Shown here piece by piece: positions 1-10,223 of a stretch of DNA of 64,000 nucleotides. Numbering within the stretch: position 1 is the first letter of the stretch; each line of letters begins with the position of its first letter. Source of the stretch: Sphingobacteriaceae bacterium (GTDB lineage Bacteria > Bacteroidota > Bacteroidia > Sphingobacteriales > Sphingobacteriaceae); the NCBI GenBank assembly GCA_029266635.1, contig JAQSWM010000004.1:310001-374000 (forward strand). The letters are read 5' to 3'. The notes beneath the pieces were generated by a model that saw nothing but the letters and a program-made list of their open reading frames with translations, had not been told where the DNA came from and did not search any database. The position numbers and the translations under genes are program-made.

Positions 1-44
1 AACAACTGATTGCCTAACCTTCCTTTGAACGTTACTCCTACCAT
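1..44 (-). CDS. N-terminus of a probable GT11 alpha-1,2-fucosyltransferase (partial, runs off the window)
   Basis: Reading the minus strand from an ATG at 44 gives MVGVTFKGRLGNQL and then the window ends. The G-R-L-G-N-Q-L pattern close to the N-terminus is the donor-binding start of family GT11 fucosyltransferases (usual form GGLGNQxFQ). The gene would begin 4 bp after the flippase stop, as the next gene of the same minus-strand polysaccharide cluster. Only 14 codons are visible, so the call rests on one short motif plus context. Confidence 0.55.
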   Translation of the reverse strand, partial: MVGVTFKGRLGNQL

Positions 45-48
45 CTGA

Positions 49-1389
49 TTAGCTGCTTTTTTGTCTTAACGGTACCAAATACTTCGTGTAAAATTCTGGG
101 TAAAACTTCCAGGCATACACAAGCGTATTCCCAATATTTACGTTCAGTTCACGCCTTAAAATAATTTGGGCAATTGCAAATCCTACCACGTTTGAACACA
201 GCGTGGCGTATGCTGCTCCCATCACTCCCCATTCCTTAATGAAGAAATAATTCAGCCCTAGATTGAGGCTTGCGGTGACTAAAACTATATAGAACGTTGT
301 TTTTGTTTTGCCGATTGAATCAAGAATAGTACCGAACTGCCGCCCATATGGAATGAGCAAGCAATAAAGAAGCGTGATATGGAGCAAGGGAATGCTGCTC
401 TCATATTTTGGTGCTAGAATGCCAATCACAAATCCTGCAAAGAAATATAAAAAGATCACGCCGGGAATGAGCAGAGCAAGGATTGTCCCTACTGATTTTT
501 CGTACAGGTACTTGACCGCATCTCTTCCTTCGGTTTCAATCCGCTTTGCGCTTTGAGGAAAAACTATTGCTGCAACCGCACTGGTCGGCACGTCAATCAG
601 ATTAGTGATCCTTACGGCGATGTTGAACTCTGCAGCAGAAGCAGGGCTGAGCATCGAGCCGAGCATCCATTGGTCAATCGTGCCTGAAAGGATGGAGCTT
701 ACAGATGTTCCAAAGCCATATTTGCCGTAATTGAACAATTTCTTGATCCATTCGGGAAAGATTTTCCGGCTAAAAACAAAATCACGCTTTACGTAAATCC
801 AGGAAGTTAATAAGCTGAGCAAAGCGCTGAGTATGAAAACATACATCAGGTGAATTAGGGATACTTCAATCCCGATCACAAAGCAGATAAACAGATAAAG
901 GAAAAATACACCCTGCCGCACCACTGATATCACGAAAACTCCCTGAAACCGGAAGTTTGCCTGCTCAATAGAAACAAAATTGTTGATGAACCCGGTTGTA
1001 ATAAAAACGATCGGATACAGGAAGATGATGGGCAACAGCTCCGGGGTGCGCCATGATTCAGTTAATAGATGCCCGAAGAGGTAAATCAGCAACATACAAA
1101 TACCCGACAGCGAAAGCGAGATTATAAAAGATGATGTAATAATCCGTGGCTTATCCTCGTCAGACGCTGCAGGTAAGAATCGTACCAGGGCATTTTGCAC
1201 CAATCCTCCCCGAATTGTTTCCATGATGCCTGTGATGCCCATAAACAGAATCCACGCACCGTATTCATGCTTACTTAAAACTCTTACCAGAATGTAGAAA
1301 CCTGCCAGGTTAAAGAATGTACCGGAAAAATTCTGCAGGATATTGATAATGCCCGATTTGAGCCAGTAATTGTCTTTCGCCTTCTCCAT
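49..1389 (-). CDS. Wzx-type oligosaccharide flippase / polysaccharide biosynthesis protein
   Basis: 446 aa integral membrane protein of the MATE-like polysaccharide transporter superfamily. It would flip lipid-linked repeat units across the inner membrane for capsule, O-antigen or exopolysaccharide assembly. About twelve to fourteen hydrophobic segments run through the whole length. The N-terminus (short polar stretch, then a helix ending in FYILVRVLSKHEYGAWILF) is typical of the family, where the first helices end in an L-x-x-x-E-Y-G-x-W/L motif. It lies between glycosyltransferase genes on the same strand, which supports polysaccharide export rather than drug efflux. The substrate cannot be told. 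Confidence 0.85.
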   Translation of the reverse strand: MEKAKDNYWLKSGIINILQNFSGTFFNLAGFYILVRVLSKHEYGAWILFMGITGIMETIRGGLVQNALVRFLPAASDEDKPRIITSSFIISLSLSGICMLLIYLFGHLLTESWRTPELLPIIFLYPIVFITTGFINNFVSIEQANFRFQGVFVISVVRQGVFFLYLFICFVIGIEVSLIHLMYVFILSALLSLLTSWIYVKRDFVFSRKIFPEWIKKLFNYGKYGFGTSVSSILSGTIDQWMLGSMLSPASAAEFNIAVRITNLIDVPTSAVAAIVFPQSAKRIETEGRDAVKYLYEKSVGTILALLIPGVIFLYFFAGFVIGILAPKYESSIPLLHITLLYCLLIPYGRQFGTILDSIGKTKTTFYIVLVTASLNLGLNYFFIKEWGVMGAAYATLCSNVVGFAIAQIILRRELNVNIGNTLVYAWKFYPEFYTKYLVPLRQKSS

Positions 1390-1404
1390 CAGCCGGCTAT
1401 GCTG

Positions 1405-2346
1405 CTAATAATGTTGTTCAACATAGCTTTTTACCTCATCTTCCGTTTTGGCGTGCAATATCTTAGCACCCGACAATTTCGGATATAGCTTATGATAACA
1501 GCCAAAGTGGTGTTCTGGCCCTTTTTTAGAAAGTATCAGGTTTGTTCCCCCGAAATAACTTGCCAACGCAGCGGTGCCTCCGTGTATGGAGATAAACTTT
1601 TCAGCATTCGAATACACCATTAGCTGTAAATGATTGAAGTTCTTTGCGCCTGCCTTGTTTTCTTTAAAGATATCTTCCATCAACAAAACCTCGGGATGGG
1701 TTTTCTCCAGCCAGTCAAACTCATTCAAATCGTAGACATCACTGTTATCCATCGTGATGTTTTGGGGCTTGGGACGATTGTATATAATGGTGTACTTATC
1801 CTTTAGCCGGCTGATCATAAAATCGAGCACTTCGATGCTGTAAAAGCTGAGCGGTGGCCCATCCCACTCCATATTATAGCGGTTGGCAATTATCAGCAAG
1901 GGCTTATCATAGACATACAAATCATTTTTGTAAGTCTCCTTTAGCGGCACCGGGGCCCATTTGCTCATGTCATAATCATGGCTGTAAAGAACCCGGGGAA
2001 GTTCAAAATTGTAGTTTCCTTCGGTAGTTCTTGTTTCGAACTCCTCAATGTGCTTAGGTGAAAAGAAATAGAGCTCGTTTGTGTATTTCGCCGCTCTGGT
2101 TTCTTTCAAGGTTCCATTTTTATAGTGCCAGTAGGCAAATGGCAGGGTAAACTGAAGCTCGGGAGCAAATTCACCGTCAAACGAGATCACCTTGTATTTT
2201 TTTTTGGAGAAATAATCTTTTACCACGTACTTCCATTGTTCAAGCTCGCAGTAATAGGTATCGCGGTAATAATATCTTACATCTTCGGGCAAATTGCCCC
2301 AGCGCAATCTCACATACAGGCCTGCTAACTTTCTTAAAAAATACAT
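1405..2346 (-). CDS. Unrecognised cytosolic protein of a polysaccharide cluster, possibly a glycosyltransferase
   Basis: 313 aa, no signal peptide or clear membrane segment, many aromatic residues. I do not recognise a named family. The C-terminal third has the stretch SIHGGTAALASYFGG followed by charged and aromatic residues. This resembles the glycine-rich sugar-nucleotide loop near the C-terminus of GT-B enzymes such as GT61-like proteins, but the match is only impressionistic. It sits 15 bp downstream (in the transcriptional sense) of nothing but intergenic DNA and directly upstream of the flippase gene, inside a run of GT2 genes on the same strand. A sugar transferase or modification role for the same glycan is therefore the best inference. 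Confidence 0.5.
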   Translation of the reverse strand: MYFLRKLAGLYVRLRWGNLPEDVRYYYRDTYYCELEQWKYVVKDYFSKKKYKVISFDGEFAPELQFTLPFAYWHYKNGTLKETRAAKYTNELYFFSPKHIEEFETRTTEGNYNFELPRVLYSHDYDMSKWAPVPLKETYKNDLYVYDKPLLIIANRYNMEWDGPPLSFYSIEVLDFMISRLKDKYTIIYNRPKPQNITMDNSDVYDLNEFDWLEKTHPEVLLMEDIFKENKAGAKNFNHLQLMVYSNAEKFISIHGGTAALASYFGGTNLILSKKGPEHHFGCYHKLYPKLSGAKILHAKTEDEVKSYVEQHY

Positions 2347-2391
2347 GCTTCTTTAGCCGACATATACGTAATCTCCCACTTTAAGTTCCCG

Positions 2392-3279
2392 CTAGGCTTC
2401 AACTTTTCCTCCGTTAAGATATTCTGTGATCCTGCTGGTGTGAAGCTTTATCCGATTTTTGAAAGCAGTCAGTACTCCTCCTTCTGCAGACAGCCTTCTC
2501 GGCGACGTGAAAACACGTGCCTTTGATGATGTGATCAGCTTTAACTTTCCAACGGTTTTTAGGTTCAGTGCCATCCGGCCATCTTCAGCTTCCTCTACGT
2601 AGTATTCGCTTCCAATCGCGTTATCAAACATCCTGACGTTGATTACTTTAAAACCTCCTGTTTTTCTGCCGATATCTGTTACAAATCCCATACTGAAGCC
2701 CAGCACATTGATGTGTTCTCTTCTGTATTTCCGAATGCGGACAAGCATGCCTGCCACTTTCTCGTAGGCGTACAGGTTTACCCGTCTTACGCCAGGCGGC
2801 GGGATGAATGCATATCTGCTATAAACCCCGACGATGTCTTTTTGCTGGATCATCGGCCTCACCATTTCATCAATCCACCGCGGCGGATAAAATGTGTCAG
2901 AATCGGCACACAAATGGTATTTACCACGAGCTTTTTCCAAGCCCATCTGCCGGGCGTGCGGAATTCCCTGCAAAGGCTGAAAATAGCTTCTAACGTTCAG
3001 CTGGTCTAAGATAACTTGGGTATTGTCTGTAGAGTTATTGTTGATTACAACAATTTCAACCTTCAATGAAGTTGTGCTTGATGCGAGTGACGAAAGCGTG
3101 CGGAATATGTTATTTTCCTCATTCCACGACGGGATCATGATGGAAACATCCGGCTCCTCGTGGCTGAATTTTGATAGGCGCCGTTTTAAGTCGGAGACTT
3201 GATCTTCTGAAAGGCCATTAAACTTTACACCTTCATAAAAGTGCGGTTTAACCCAATCTGGAAGTGATAGTACAGACAT
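2392..3279 (-). CDS. GT2 family glycosyltransferase
   Basis: 295 aa with the start chosen at the ATG at 3279 (MSVLSLPDW). The open frame extends 22 codons further upstream, but that part overlaps the end of the preceding GT2 gene and has no family character. From about residue 50 the GT-A fold is plain: DVSIMIPSWNEENNI, then VEIVVINNNSTDNT, and the metal-binding region LCADSDTFYPPRW (DxD-like D-S-D). Processive-type QxxRW motifs and membrane helices are missing, so it is a soluble transferase adding one sugar. It follows the gene at 3293-4075 with a 13 bp gap, which suggests co-transcription. Confidence 0.85.
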   Translation of the reverse strand: MSVLSLPDWVKPHFYEGVKFNGLSEDQVSDLKRRLSKFSHEEPDVSIMIPSWNEENNIFRTLSSLASSTTSLKVEIVVINNNSTDNTQVILDQLNVRSYFQPLQGIPHARQMGLEKARGKYHLCADSDTFYPPRWIDEMVRPMIQQKDIVGVYSRYAFIPPPGVRRVNLYAYEKVAGMLVRIRKYRREHINVLGFSMGFVTDIGRKTGGFKVINVRMFDNAIGSEYYVEEAEDGRMALNLKTVGKLKLITSSKARVFTSPRRLSAEGGVLTAFKNRIKLHTSRITEYLNGGKVEA

Positions 3280-3292
3280 GTATTTATTCTTA

Positions 3293-4075
3293 TTAATAAG
3301 ATCTGAAATTGTAATTGAAATGGAACTTGACATATCTGAATACATGTTTCACGGGCATTATCAGCATACTGTTTGATTGCCGTAAGCTACTTCGTTTTAC
3401 TGTGCTGGGCTCCGAAGAAGAATTTACCTGCTCGAAGATATCCTGGAAATTATCATAAAATAAGGCTTTCCCTTTTTTTTGAATAACAGAGAGCATCATC
3501 TTGTATTCGGTAACATCGCTCTTCAAGCCTTCAGCATACTTTCCGAACTTAGAAAAAAATGTGCTTCTCCTGAGGTGCGGATGATCGCTGTAATAATAAA
3601 ACTTCCTGTAACCAAAGTACCACGGATACGGACTAAAAATCATTCTTGAGAACCCACTTTTAAATGGCTGCAGAAAAGGATATTTGAAGTAGGCATAAAA
3701 GCGCACCATATCCAATTCGCCATCTTCCTGCAAATAAGTTAAAGCATCTTTCAAATGCTTCCCCGCACCCGGCTTAGCTACAAAATCCTCCTGAACATAC
3801 AAAGTGTACGGGAGCTTCACTGCCTCCTGACCTTTATTGATATTATTGCCCAAACCCTTATTCGAGCGGGCAGTTATAAGCCGGAATTTGTATTTTCCCT
3901 GCAACTCCTCAAGTGCCCGAAAGTGTTGCGGCGCACTACAGTCGTCCGAAACGATAATTTCACCAAATGTTACCCCTTCGTTCTCAAAACTATCCAATAG
4001 TCGTTGAAGGGAATTGCTTCTGTTGTAATGTGTTACCAGCAAAGTAACATCATCGAAGCGATAACTTTGGTGCAT
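3293..4075 (-). CDS. GT2 family glycosyltransferase
   Basis: 260 aa, first visible gene of the minus-strand polysaccharide group. The N-terminus reads VTLLVTHYNRSNSLQRLLDSF followed by GEIIVSDDCSAP, the nucleotide-binding half of the GT-A fold. YTLYVQEDFVAKPG supplies the acidic Q-E-D in the position of the DxD metal site. The remainder is basic and aromatic with no membrane helix. The start ATG at 4075 is about 120 bp from the divergent lipoprotein gene at 4195, so the promoters for both directions must lie between them. The acceptor and sugar are unknown. Confidence 0.82.
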   Translation of the reverse strand: MHQSYRFDDVTLLVTHYNRSNSLQRLLDSFENEGVTFGEIIVSDDCSAPQHFRALEELQGKYKFRLITARSNKGLGNNINKGQEAVKLPYTLYVQEDFVAKPGAGKHLKDALTYLQEDGELDMVRFYAYFKYPFLQPFKSGFSRMIFSPYPWYFGYRKFYYYSDHPHLRRSTFFSKFGKYAEGLKSDVTEYKMMLSVIQKKGKALFYDNFQDIFEQVNSSSEPSTVKRSSLRQSNSMLIMPVKHVFRYVKFHFNYNFRSY

Positions 4076-4194
4076 TCAGATTCTTTACGCTAAGATATTA
4101 ATTATTTCCTTGCTGGCAATTGGCTGGAGGGTTTTAGGCTCGAATTTGCGGCTTGATAAAAAATATTATTTTTATCGAACCTCAACCAACCTTA

Positions 4195-5076
4195 ATGAAC
4201 CAAACTCTAAAGACGATTACCGCCCTTGCGATCATAGCCATAATTCTCGGCTGCAAACACAAACCAGATGGGCGGACGACGGAAAAAGACAGTTACCTCT
4301 ATTCGGATGTGCCCTCAGATAAATTATTCCCCGCCAACATTGTAGAACTTCAATTCAACTCCGGCGGATCCACAATCTACGGGTTCGAATACGTTGCCAA
4401 TGGAAAAGGTCCTCACCCTACTGTTGTTTTATTGCATGCCACACCCGGCAATGAACGCAACCTCGATATTGCACAAAGCTTACGACGGGCGGGATATAAT
4501 ATCTTCTATTTCAATTATCGCGGTGCCTGGGGCAGTCAGGGAACTTTCAGCTACAAAAACAGCATTGAAGATGTCAGGAACGTGCTTGATTATATCTGTG
4601 ATGCTAAAAACCTCGCAAGCCTTCGCGTAGATACCTCGAAAATCTTTCTGGTTGGCCATAACCTTGGCTCGGGTGTAGGTTTAATCGAGGGTTTGCACGA
4701 TAAACGAGTAAAGGGTGTCGCAGCCTTGTCTCTATTTAACCCCTACGCCACCTTCAAAGGTAGAGAAGCGGTTCTGAACTTCTCGGACATCAAGGCTTAT
4801 CTGAGCACCTTGAAAATGCTGAACTGTGATCCTCAACTCTATCTGATGGACATCATTAACAATCTTGATAATTATAACATAGAGAAGATGATTGCCAGCA
4901 GCTCAAAACCTATTCTGGTGATTGATGAGCAAAAAAACAATGATTACCTTTCTCAATTCAACAAAAAGAAAAAAGACTTTGACTATGAAGTTTGGGACAC
5001 GGACATCGAGTTCTCCAATAGCCGTATCGCTTTAACAAAACGGTTAAAAAAATGGCTGGACACCTACAAGGACTAA
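4195..5076 (+). CDS. Alpha/beta-hydrolase-fold lipoprotein with a degenerate active site
   Basis: 293 aa from the ATG at 4195; an upstream in-frame start at 4153 would spoil the signal peptide. The N-terminus is a lipoprotein signal ending I-L-G-C with Cys20 as lipidation site. The fold is that of S9/DLH-type serine hydrolases: VVLLHATPGNER (oxyanion region), FNYRGAWGSQG and FLVGHNLGSG. The nucleophile elbow normally reads G-x-S-x-G, but here it is G-H-N-L-G with Asn156 in place of serine. The C-terminal segment where the catalytic histidine is expected (VWDTDIEFSNSR) has no histidine. The protein is probably not a classical hydrolase and may bind rather than cleave. Confidence 0.75.
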   Translation: MNQTLKTITALAIIAIILGCKHKPDGRTTEKDSYLYSDVPSDKLFPANIVELQFNSGGSTIYGFEYVANGKGPHPTVVLLHATPGNERNLDIAQSLRRAGYNIFYFNYRGAWGSQGTFSYKNSIEDVRNVLDYICDAKNLASLRVDTSKIFLVGHNLGSGVGLIEGLHDKRVKGVAALSLFNPYATFKGREAVLNFSDIKAYLSTLKMLNCDPQLYLMDIINNLDNYNIEKMIASSSKPILVIDEQKNNDYLSQFNKKKKDFDYEVWDTDIEFSNSRIALTKRLKKWLDTYKD

Positions 5077-5100
5077 AAAATTTATGTAAACCTTTTGTTG

Positions 5101-5129
5101 TTGCCGATGTTGCATAAGTTCTATTTTCG
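5101..5129 (+). promoter_or_regulatory. Candidate Bacteroidota promoter for the polysaccharide deacetylase gene
   Basis: TTG at 5101-5103, an 18-nt spacer, then TATTTTCG at 5122-5129. This is one mismatch from the Bacteroidota consensus TTTG-N19-TAnnTTTG. The predicted transcript would have a leader of about 13-20 nt before the ATG at 5150. Confidence 0.4.
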
Positions 5130-5149
5130 CAGGTCTTTACTAACATAAA

Positions 5150-6046
5150 ATGAAAAGAATCTTTCTCCCGCTGCTTTTGCCGGCACTCATCTCAATTGCT
5201 TCCTGTCAGTCAAAAAGCGAATCGAAGTCCGGCTCGTCATCTGCTGCCAGTGACACATCTGCCACAGTGGCAACAAACAAATCCGATGATACCGCTCCCG
5301 CCGCGAAAGCCCAGGACCCGGATCAAGTCAAAGTGGCCAACGCAGCAACTGTCATCGCAAGAAAGCAAGTGCCAATATTATGCTATCACCAAATTCGCGA
5401 CTGGCGTGAAAAAGACTCCAAGGGTGCCAAAGATTATATCATCCCAATCGCCACGTTCAAGGCCCACATGAAAATGCTCGCCGACAGCGGATATCACACC
5501 ATCCTTCCCGATCAGCTTTACGCCTACCTGAACACAGGCGCAGCTCTGCCTTCCAAACCAATTATGTTAACGTTTGATGACACTGACGGTGATCAGTATA
5601 CCATCGGTGCTCCCGAAATGAAGAAATATGGCTTTAAAGGAGTGTTTTTTATCATGACTGTCTCTATCGGTAAACATGGTAAAGTAAGATACATGACCAG
5701 CGAAGAAATCAAAAAACTCTCTGACGATGGGCATGTGATAGGCAGCCACACCTACGATCACAAAAACTTCAAAAAATATGCAGGCGAAGATTGGGTTCAA
5801 CAAATTGATAAGCCAACGAAAAAACTCGAAGAAATTACCGGCAAAAAGATCAAATACTTCGCTTATCCATTCGGACTTTGGAATGCTCAAGGTATTCCTG
5901 AACTAAAAAAACGCGGTTTTGTAGCAGCTTTTCAACTTGCTGATGCAAGAGATCAGAAAGATCCGCTCTTTACCATCAGGCGAATAATTGCCAGCGGATA
6001 TTGGTCGCCGAAAACGCTGAGCAACAGCATTAAACAAAGCTTCTAA
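5150..6046 (+). CDS. Polysaccharide deacetylase (NodB domain, CE4) lipoprotein
   Basis: 298 aa. The lipoprotein signal ends S-I-A-S-C with Cys19, followed by a Ser/Lys/Ala-rich linker up to about residue 60. The NodB domain starts at VPILCYHQI. Motif 1 is LTFDDT with Asp143/Asp144 (catalytic base and metal aspartate); motif 2 is SHTYDH with His200 and His204 as metal ligands; YFAYPFG is motif 3. Family members remove N- or O-acetyl groups from glycans such as poly-GlcNAc or peptidoglycan. Lipidation places it at the periplasmic or outer face. A strong terminator follows at 6058, so it is probably monocistronic. Confidence 0.88.
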   Translation: MKRIFLPLLLPALISIASCQSKSESKSGSSSAASDTSATVATNKSDDTAPAAKAQDPDQVKVANAATVIARKQVPILCYHQIRDWREKDSKGAKDYIIPIATFKAHMKMLADSGYHTILPDQLYAYLNTGAALPSKPIMLTFDDTDGDQYTIGAPEMKKYGFKGVFFIMTVSIGKHGKVRYMTSEEIKKLSDDGHVIGSHTYDHKNFKKYAGEDWVQQIDKPTKKLEEITGKKIKYFAYPFGLWNAQGIPELKKRGFVAAFQLADARDQKDPLFTIRRIIASGYWSPKTLSNSIKQSF

Positions 6047-6057
6047 CCGTTATTGCT

Positions 6058-6082
6058 AAGGCGCCTAAGAAGCGCCTTTTTT
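6058..6082 (+). terminator. Rho-independent terminator after the polysaccharide deacetylase gene
   Basis: Arms AAGGCGC (6058-6064) and GCGCCTT (6072-6078) pair perfectly over a 7-nt loop and are followed by a run of T. Confidence 0.85.
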
Positions 6083-6147
6083 ATTCCCTCCGTTTTTCCA
6101 CATTTCCGGCTTTTCTCAACAGAAATGCTCGCAACCGAATATTTTCT

Positions 6148-6155
6148 TACTTTTG
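6148..6155 (+). promoter_or_regulatory. Candidate -7 box (TACTTTTG) for pyrG
   Basis: TACTTTTG matches TAnnTTTG exactly. It lies in the gap between the terminator at 6058-6082 and the pyrG ATG at 6215. No good -33 TTTG is seen at the usual distance, so the call is tentative. Confidence 0.4.
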
Positions 6156-6202
6156 AATCCCGAACAAAGCGATTGATTTGCACTCCGCAAATTGTTGCTT
6201 AA

Positions 6203-7825
<1,623 letters not shown>

Positions 7826-7840
7826 AGCGGAAATATATTA

Positions 7841-9700
7841 ATGGATAAAAATACATTCACAGGATTATTTCTGATCCTGATCATCCTGGTTGGATCAACG
7901 TTTTTGATGAAACCCAACGACCAGGAGCTTAAACGTGAAAAATTCGTACAAGATTCTATAGCTAATTCAAAGTCAGGAAAAAACCTTGCACCTGTTGCCA
8001 AAATAAATAAACCGGCACAGACGCAAACCCCATCGCTCGATTCCGCTCAATTGAAAGGTCCGTTTGGCGGCGCCATGGCAGGAACAGATCAGGCTGTAAC
8101 TCTTGAAAACGAACACATAAAAGTAAATATCAGCACTAAAGGCGGACGGGTTAAATCTGTGTTGCTAAAGCAGTTTAAAACGTACGACCAAAAGCCGCTC
8201 ATTATGTTTGAGGGCGATGGCAATAAGTTTGGCTTGCGGTTTAATGCTGCTGGCAAATCAATTTCCACCAACAACCTATACTTCACGCCTTCTACAACAT
8301 CATTATCAGTTGCAAAAAGCGATTCGTCTTCGCTTACCATGCGCCTAAATTATGCAGATGGCAAATACATTGATTATGTATATTCCCTGAAAGGCGATAG
8401 TTACAAGGTAGGATTAACAATTATCGCCAAGGGCTTGCAGGATGTGATTGCCGGCGGGCAGCAGCACCTGGTTTTAAACTGGGAAACTACGCTGATGCAG
8501 AAAGAAAAAGACTTATCTGCAGAACAAGAGCGCTATTCTACTGCATACTTCAAAACTGTAGATAAAGATGTTGATCATCTTGGAACAGCTAAAGATGAAA
8601 AGAAAGACTTGGGTGAGAATGGAAAAATACAGTGGTTCTCGTTCAAACAACACTTCTTTTCCAATGTGCTTTTTTCTAAAAACGGCTTTGACAAAGGCAC
8701 GCTTACCGTCGCAACATCTTTAACTCCCGGTGTTGTAAAGTCATTTACCGCAAATATGCAGTTGCCGTATAAGCAACAGGAACAAGCTGTCTATCCTTTG
8801 GAATTCTACTTCGGTCCGAATAAATATCAGACACTGAAAGCCCAAGGGCACGATCTTGAGCGCCAGGTTGATATGGGTTACTGGCCGTTGAAATACATCA
8901 ACAGGTTTGTGGTTTTGCCGGTGTTTGAGTTGTTAGACAGCTTCAACTGGAATTACGGCTTGATCATCCTGATGCTGACCATCGCACTTAAACTGGTGCT
9001 TTCACCGCTTACTTATAAGTCTTATCTATCTATGGCGAAGATGCGTGTGCTGAAGCCGGAAATGGATGAGATCAAGGCGAAAGTTGGCGATGACAATCCT
9101 ACCCTTTTGCAACAGGAATATTTAAAGTTGTACAAGAAAGCAGGTGTAAATCCGCTTGGTGGCTGTATACCGATGCTCTTGCAGTTGCCGATTGTGATGG
9201 CCTTTTTCTTCTTCTTCCCTAACCTTTTTGAATTAAGGCAGCAGAGTTTCCTCTGGATGGATGACCTTTCCACTTACGATGCATTCATCAAGTTCGGATT
9301 TACTATACCATTTTTAGGTAATCACATCAGCTTGATGTGTATCCTGATGACTATATCGACGCTGATTTACACCTATTTCAACAATCAGATTTCGGGTGCA
9401 ACCGGGCAGATGAAGTACATCGGGTACATCTCCCCTATCATTTTCCTCGGCGTGTTGAACAGCTACCCCGCCGGTTTGAACTACTATTACTTCCTTGCCA
9501 ACATGCTCACTTTTGCGCAGCAGTTCATCATCAGGCAAATGGTTAACGATGAGAAAATTCATGCACAAATCCAGGAGAACAAAAAGAAGCCTGCTGAAAA
9601 GAAGAAAACTTCGGGCTTTCAGAAGCGTATGGAAGACTACATGAGACAGCAACAGGTGCAGGGGAAAGACGCATTAAAACCAAGTCCTAAGAAGAAATAA
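7841..9700 (+). CDS. yidC: Membrane protein insertase YidC
   Basis: 619 aa. The N-terminal helix (TFTGLFLILIILVGSTFLM) is followed by a large periplasmic beta-supersandwich domain of about 330 residues, as in Gram-negative YidC. The conserved 60KD insertase core begins with the helix NYGLIILMLTIALKLVLSPLTYKSYLSMAKM, where the groove arginine position and cytoplasmic hairpin (Q-Q-E-x-L-K-L-Y-K-K-x-G-V-N-P-L-G-G-C) are recognisable, and continues with four more membrane segments. The C-terminal tail is lysine-rich (EKKKTSG, PSPKKK), as expected for ribosome contact. It inserts and folds inner-membrane proteins with or without Sec. It follows pyrG with a 15-bp gap and is closed by a terminator. 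Confidence 0.97.
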   Translation: MDKNTFTGLFLILIILVGSTFLMKPNDQELKREKFVQDSIANSKSGKNLAPVAKINKPAQTQTPSLDSAQLKGPFGGAMAGTDQAVTLENEHIKVNISTKGGRVKSVLLKQFKTYDQKPLIMFEGDGNKFGLRFNAAGKSISTNNLYFTPSTTSLSVAKSDSSSLTMRLNYADGKYIDYVYSLKGDSYKVGLTIIAKGLQDVIAGGQQHLVLNWETTLMQKEKDLSAEQERYSTAYFKTVDKDVDHLGTAKDEKKDLGENGKIQWFSFKQHFFSNVLFSKNGFDKGTLTVATSLTPGVVKSFTANMQLPYKQQEQAVYPLEFYFGPNKYQTLKAQGHDLERQVDMGYWPLKYINRFVVLPVFELLDSFNWNYGLIILMLTIALKLVLSPLTYKSYLSMAKMRVLKPEMDEIKAKVGDDNPTLLQQEYLKLYKKAGVNPLGGCIPMLLQLPIVMAFFFFFPNLFELRQQSFLWMDDLSTYDAFIKFGFTIPFLGNHISLMCILMTISTLIYTYFNNQISGATGQMKYIGYISPIIFLGVLNSYPAGLNYYYFLANMLTFAQQFIIRQMVNDEKIHAQIQENKKKPAEKKKTSGFQKRMEDYMRQQQVQGKDALKPSPKKK

Positions 9701-9705
9701 TATAG

Positions 9706-9729
9706 AGCCGGTACCCACCGGCTTTTTTA
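9706..9729 (+). terminator. Rho-independent terminator after yidC
   Basis: Perfect 7-bp stem AGCCGGT (9706-9712) with ACCGGCT (9717-9723), 4-nt loop, then a T tract. Confidence 0.85.
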
Positions 9730-9789
9730 TTTGCTTAGTTTTATGAGGCTTGCAAATTCTAAACTTCGCAAGTCTATAGTTGAAGATTT

Positions 9790-10203
9790 ATGTGGTGGAT
9801 CTACGCCTTATTATCAGCCTTCTTTGCGGCACTGACGGCTATACTTGCCAAAGTCGGCATCAAAGGCGTTGATACCGATCTCGCAACCGCTATCCGCACC
9901 TGCGTAATATTGATCCTCGCCTGGGGTTTTGCGGCATTCAAAGGCAGCTTGCCCGGCATCACGACATTCTCCAAACAGAATTGGATTTTCCTGATCCTTT
10001 CGGGACTAGCAACCGGCTTATCCTGGATCTTTTACTTCAAAGCACTACAACTCGGGAAAGTTTCACAGGTTGCGCCCGTGGATAAATTGAGTGTAGCCAT
10101 CGCTATTCTTCTTTCGGTGATCTTTCTCGGCGAGCCGCTCACTATCAAAACCGGCATCGCGGCGCTCCTCATTATTGGCGGCACGTTTGTGCTGATACTT
10201 TAA
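9790..10203 (+). CDS. Small EamA-family (DMT) transporter
   Basis: 137 aa, a single EamA domain with about five hydrophobic segments rather than the ten of full-length drug/metabolite transporters. Family features are the first helix WWIYALLSAFFAALTAILAKVGI with a charged G-V-D-T-D-L-A-T loop, and the C-terminal stretch VAPVDKLSVAIAILLSVIFLGEPLT, which is very typical of EamA repeats. Half-size members are thought to act as dimers; substrate unknown. The ATG at 9790 follows the yidC terminator, and rfbD starts 20 bp after its stop, so the two may share a transcript. Confidence 0.82.
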   Translation: MWWIYALLSAFFAALTAILAKVGIKGVDTDLATAIRTCVILILAWGFAAFKGSLPGITTFSKQNWIFLILSGLATGLSWIFYFKALQLGKVSQVAPVDKLSVAIAILLSVIFLGEPLTIKTGIAALLIIGGTFVLIL

Positions 10204-10223
10204 TTTTATACTTTCGCCAAAGT

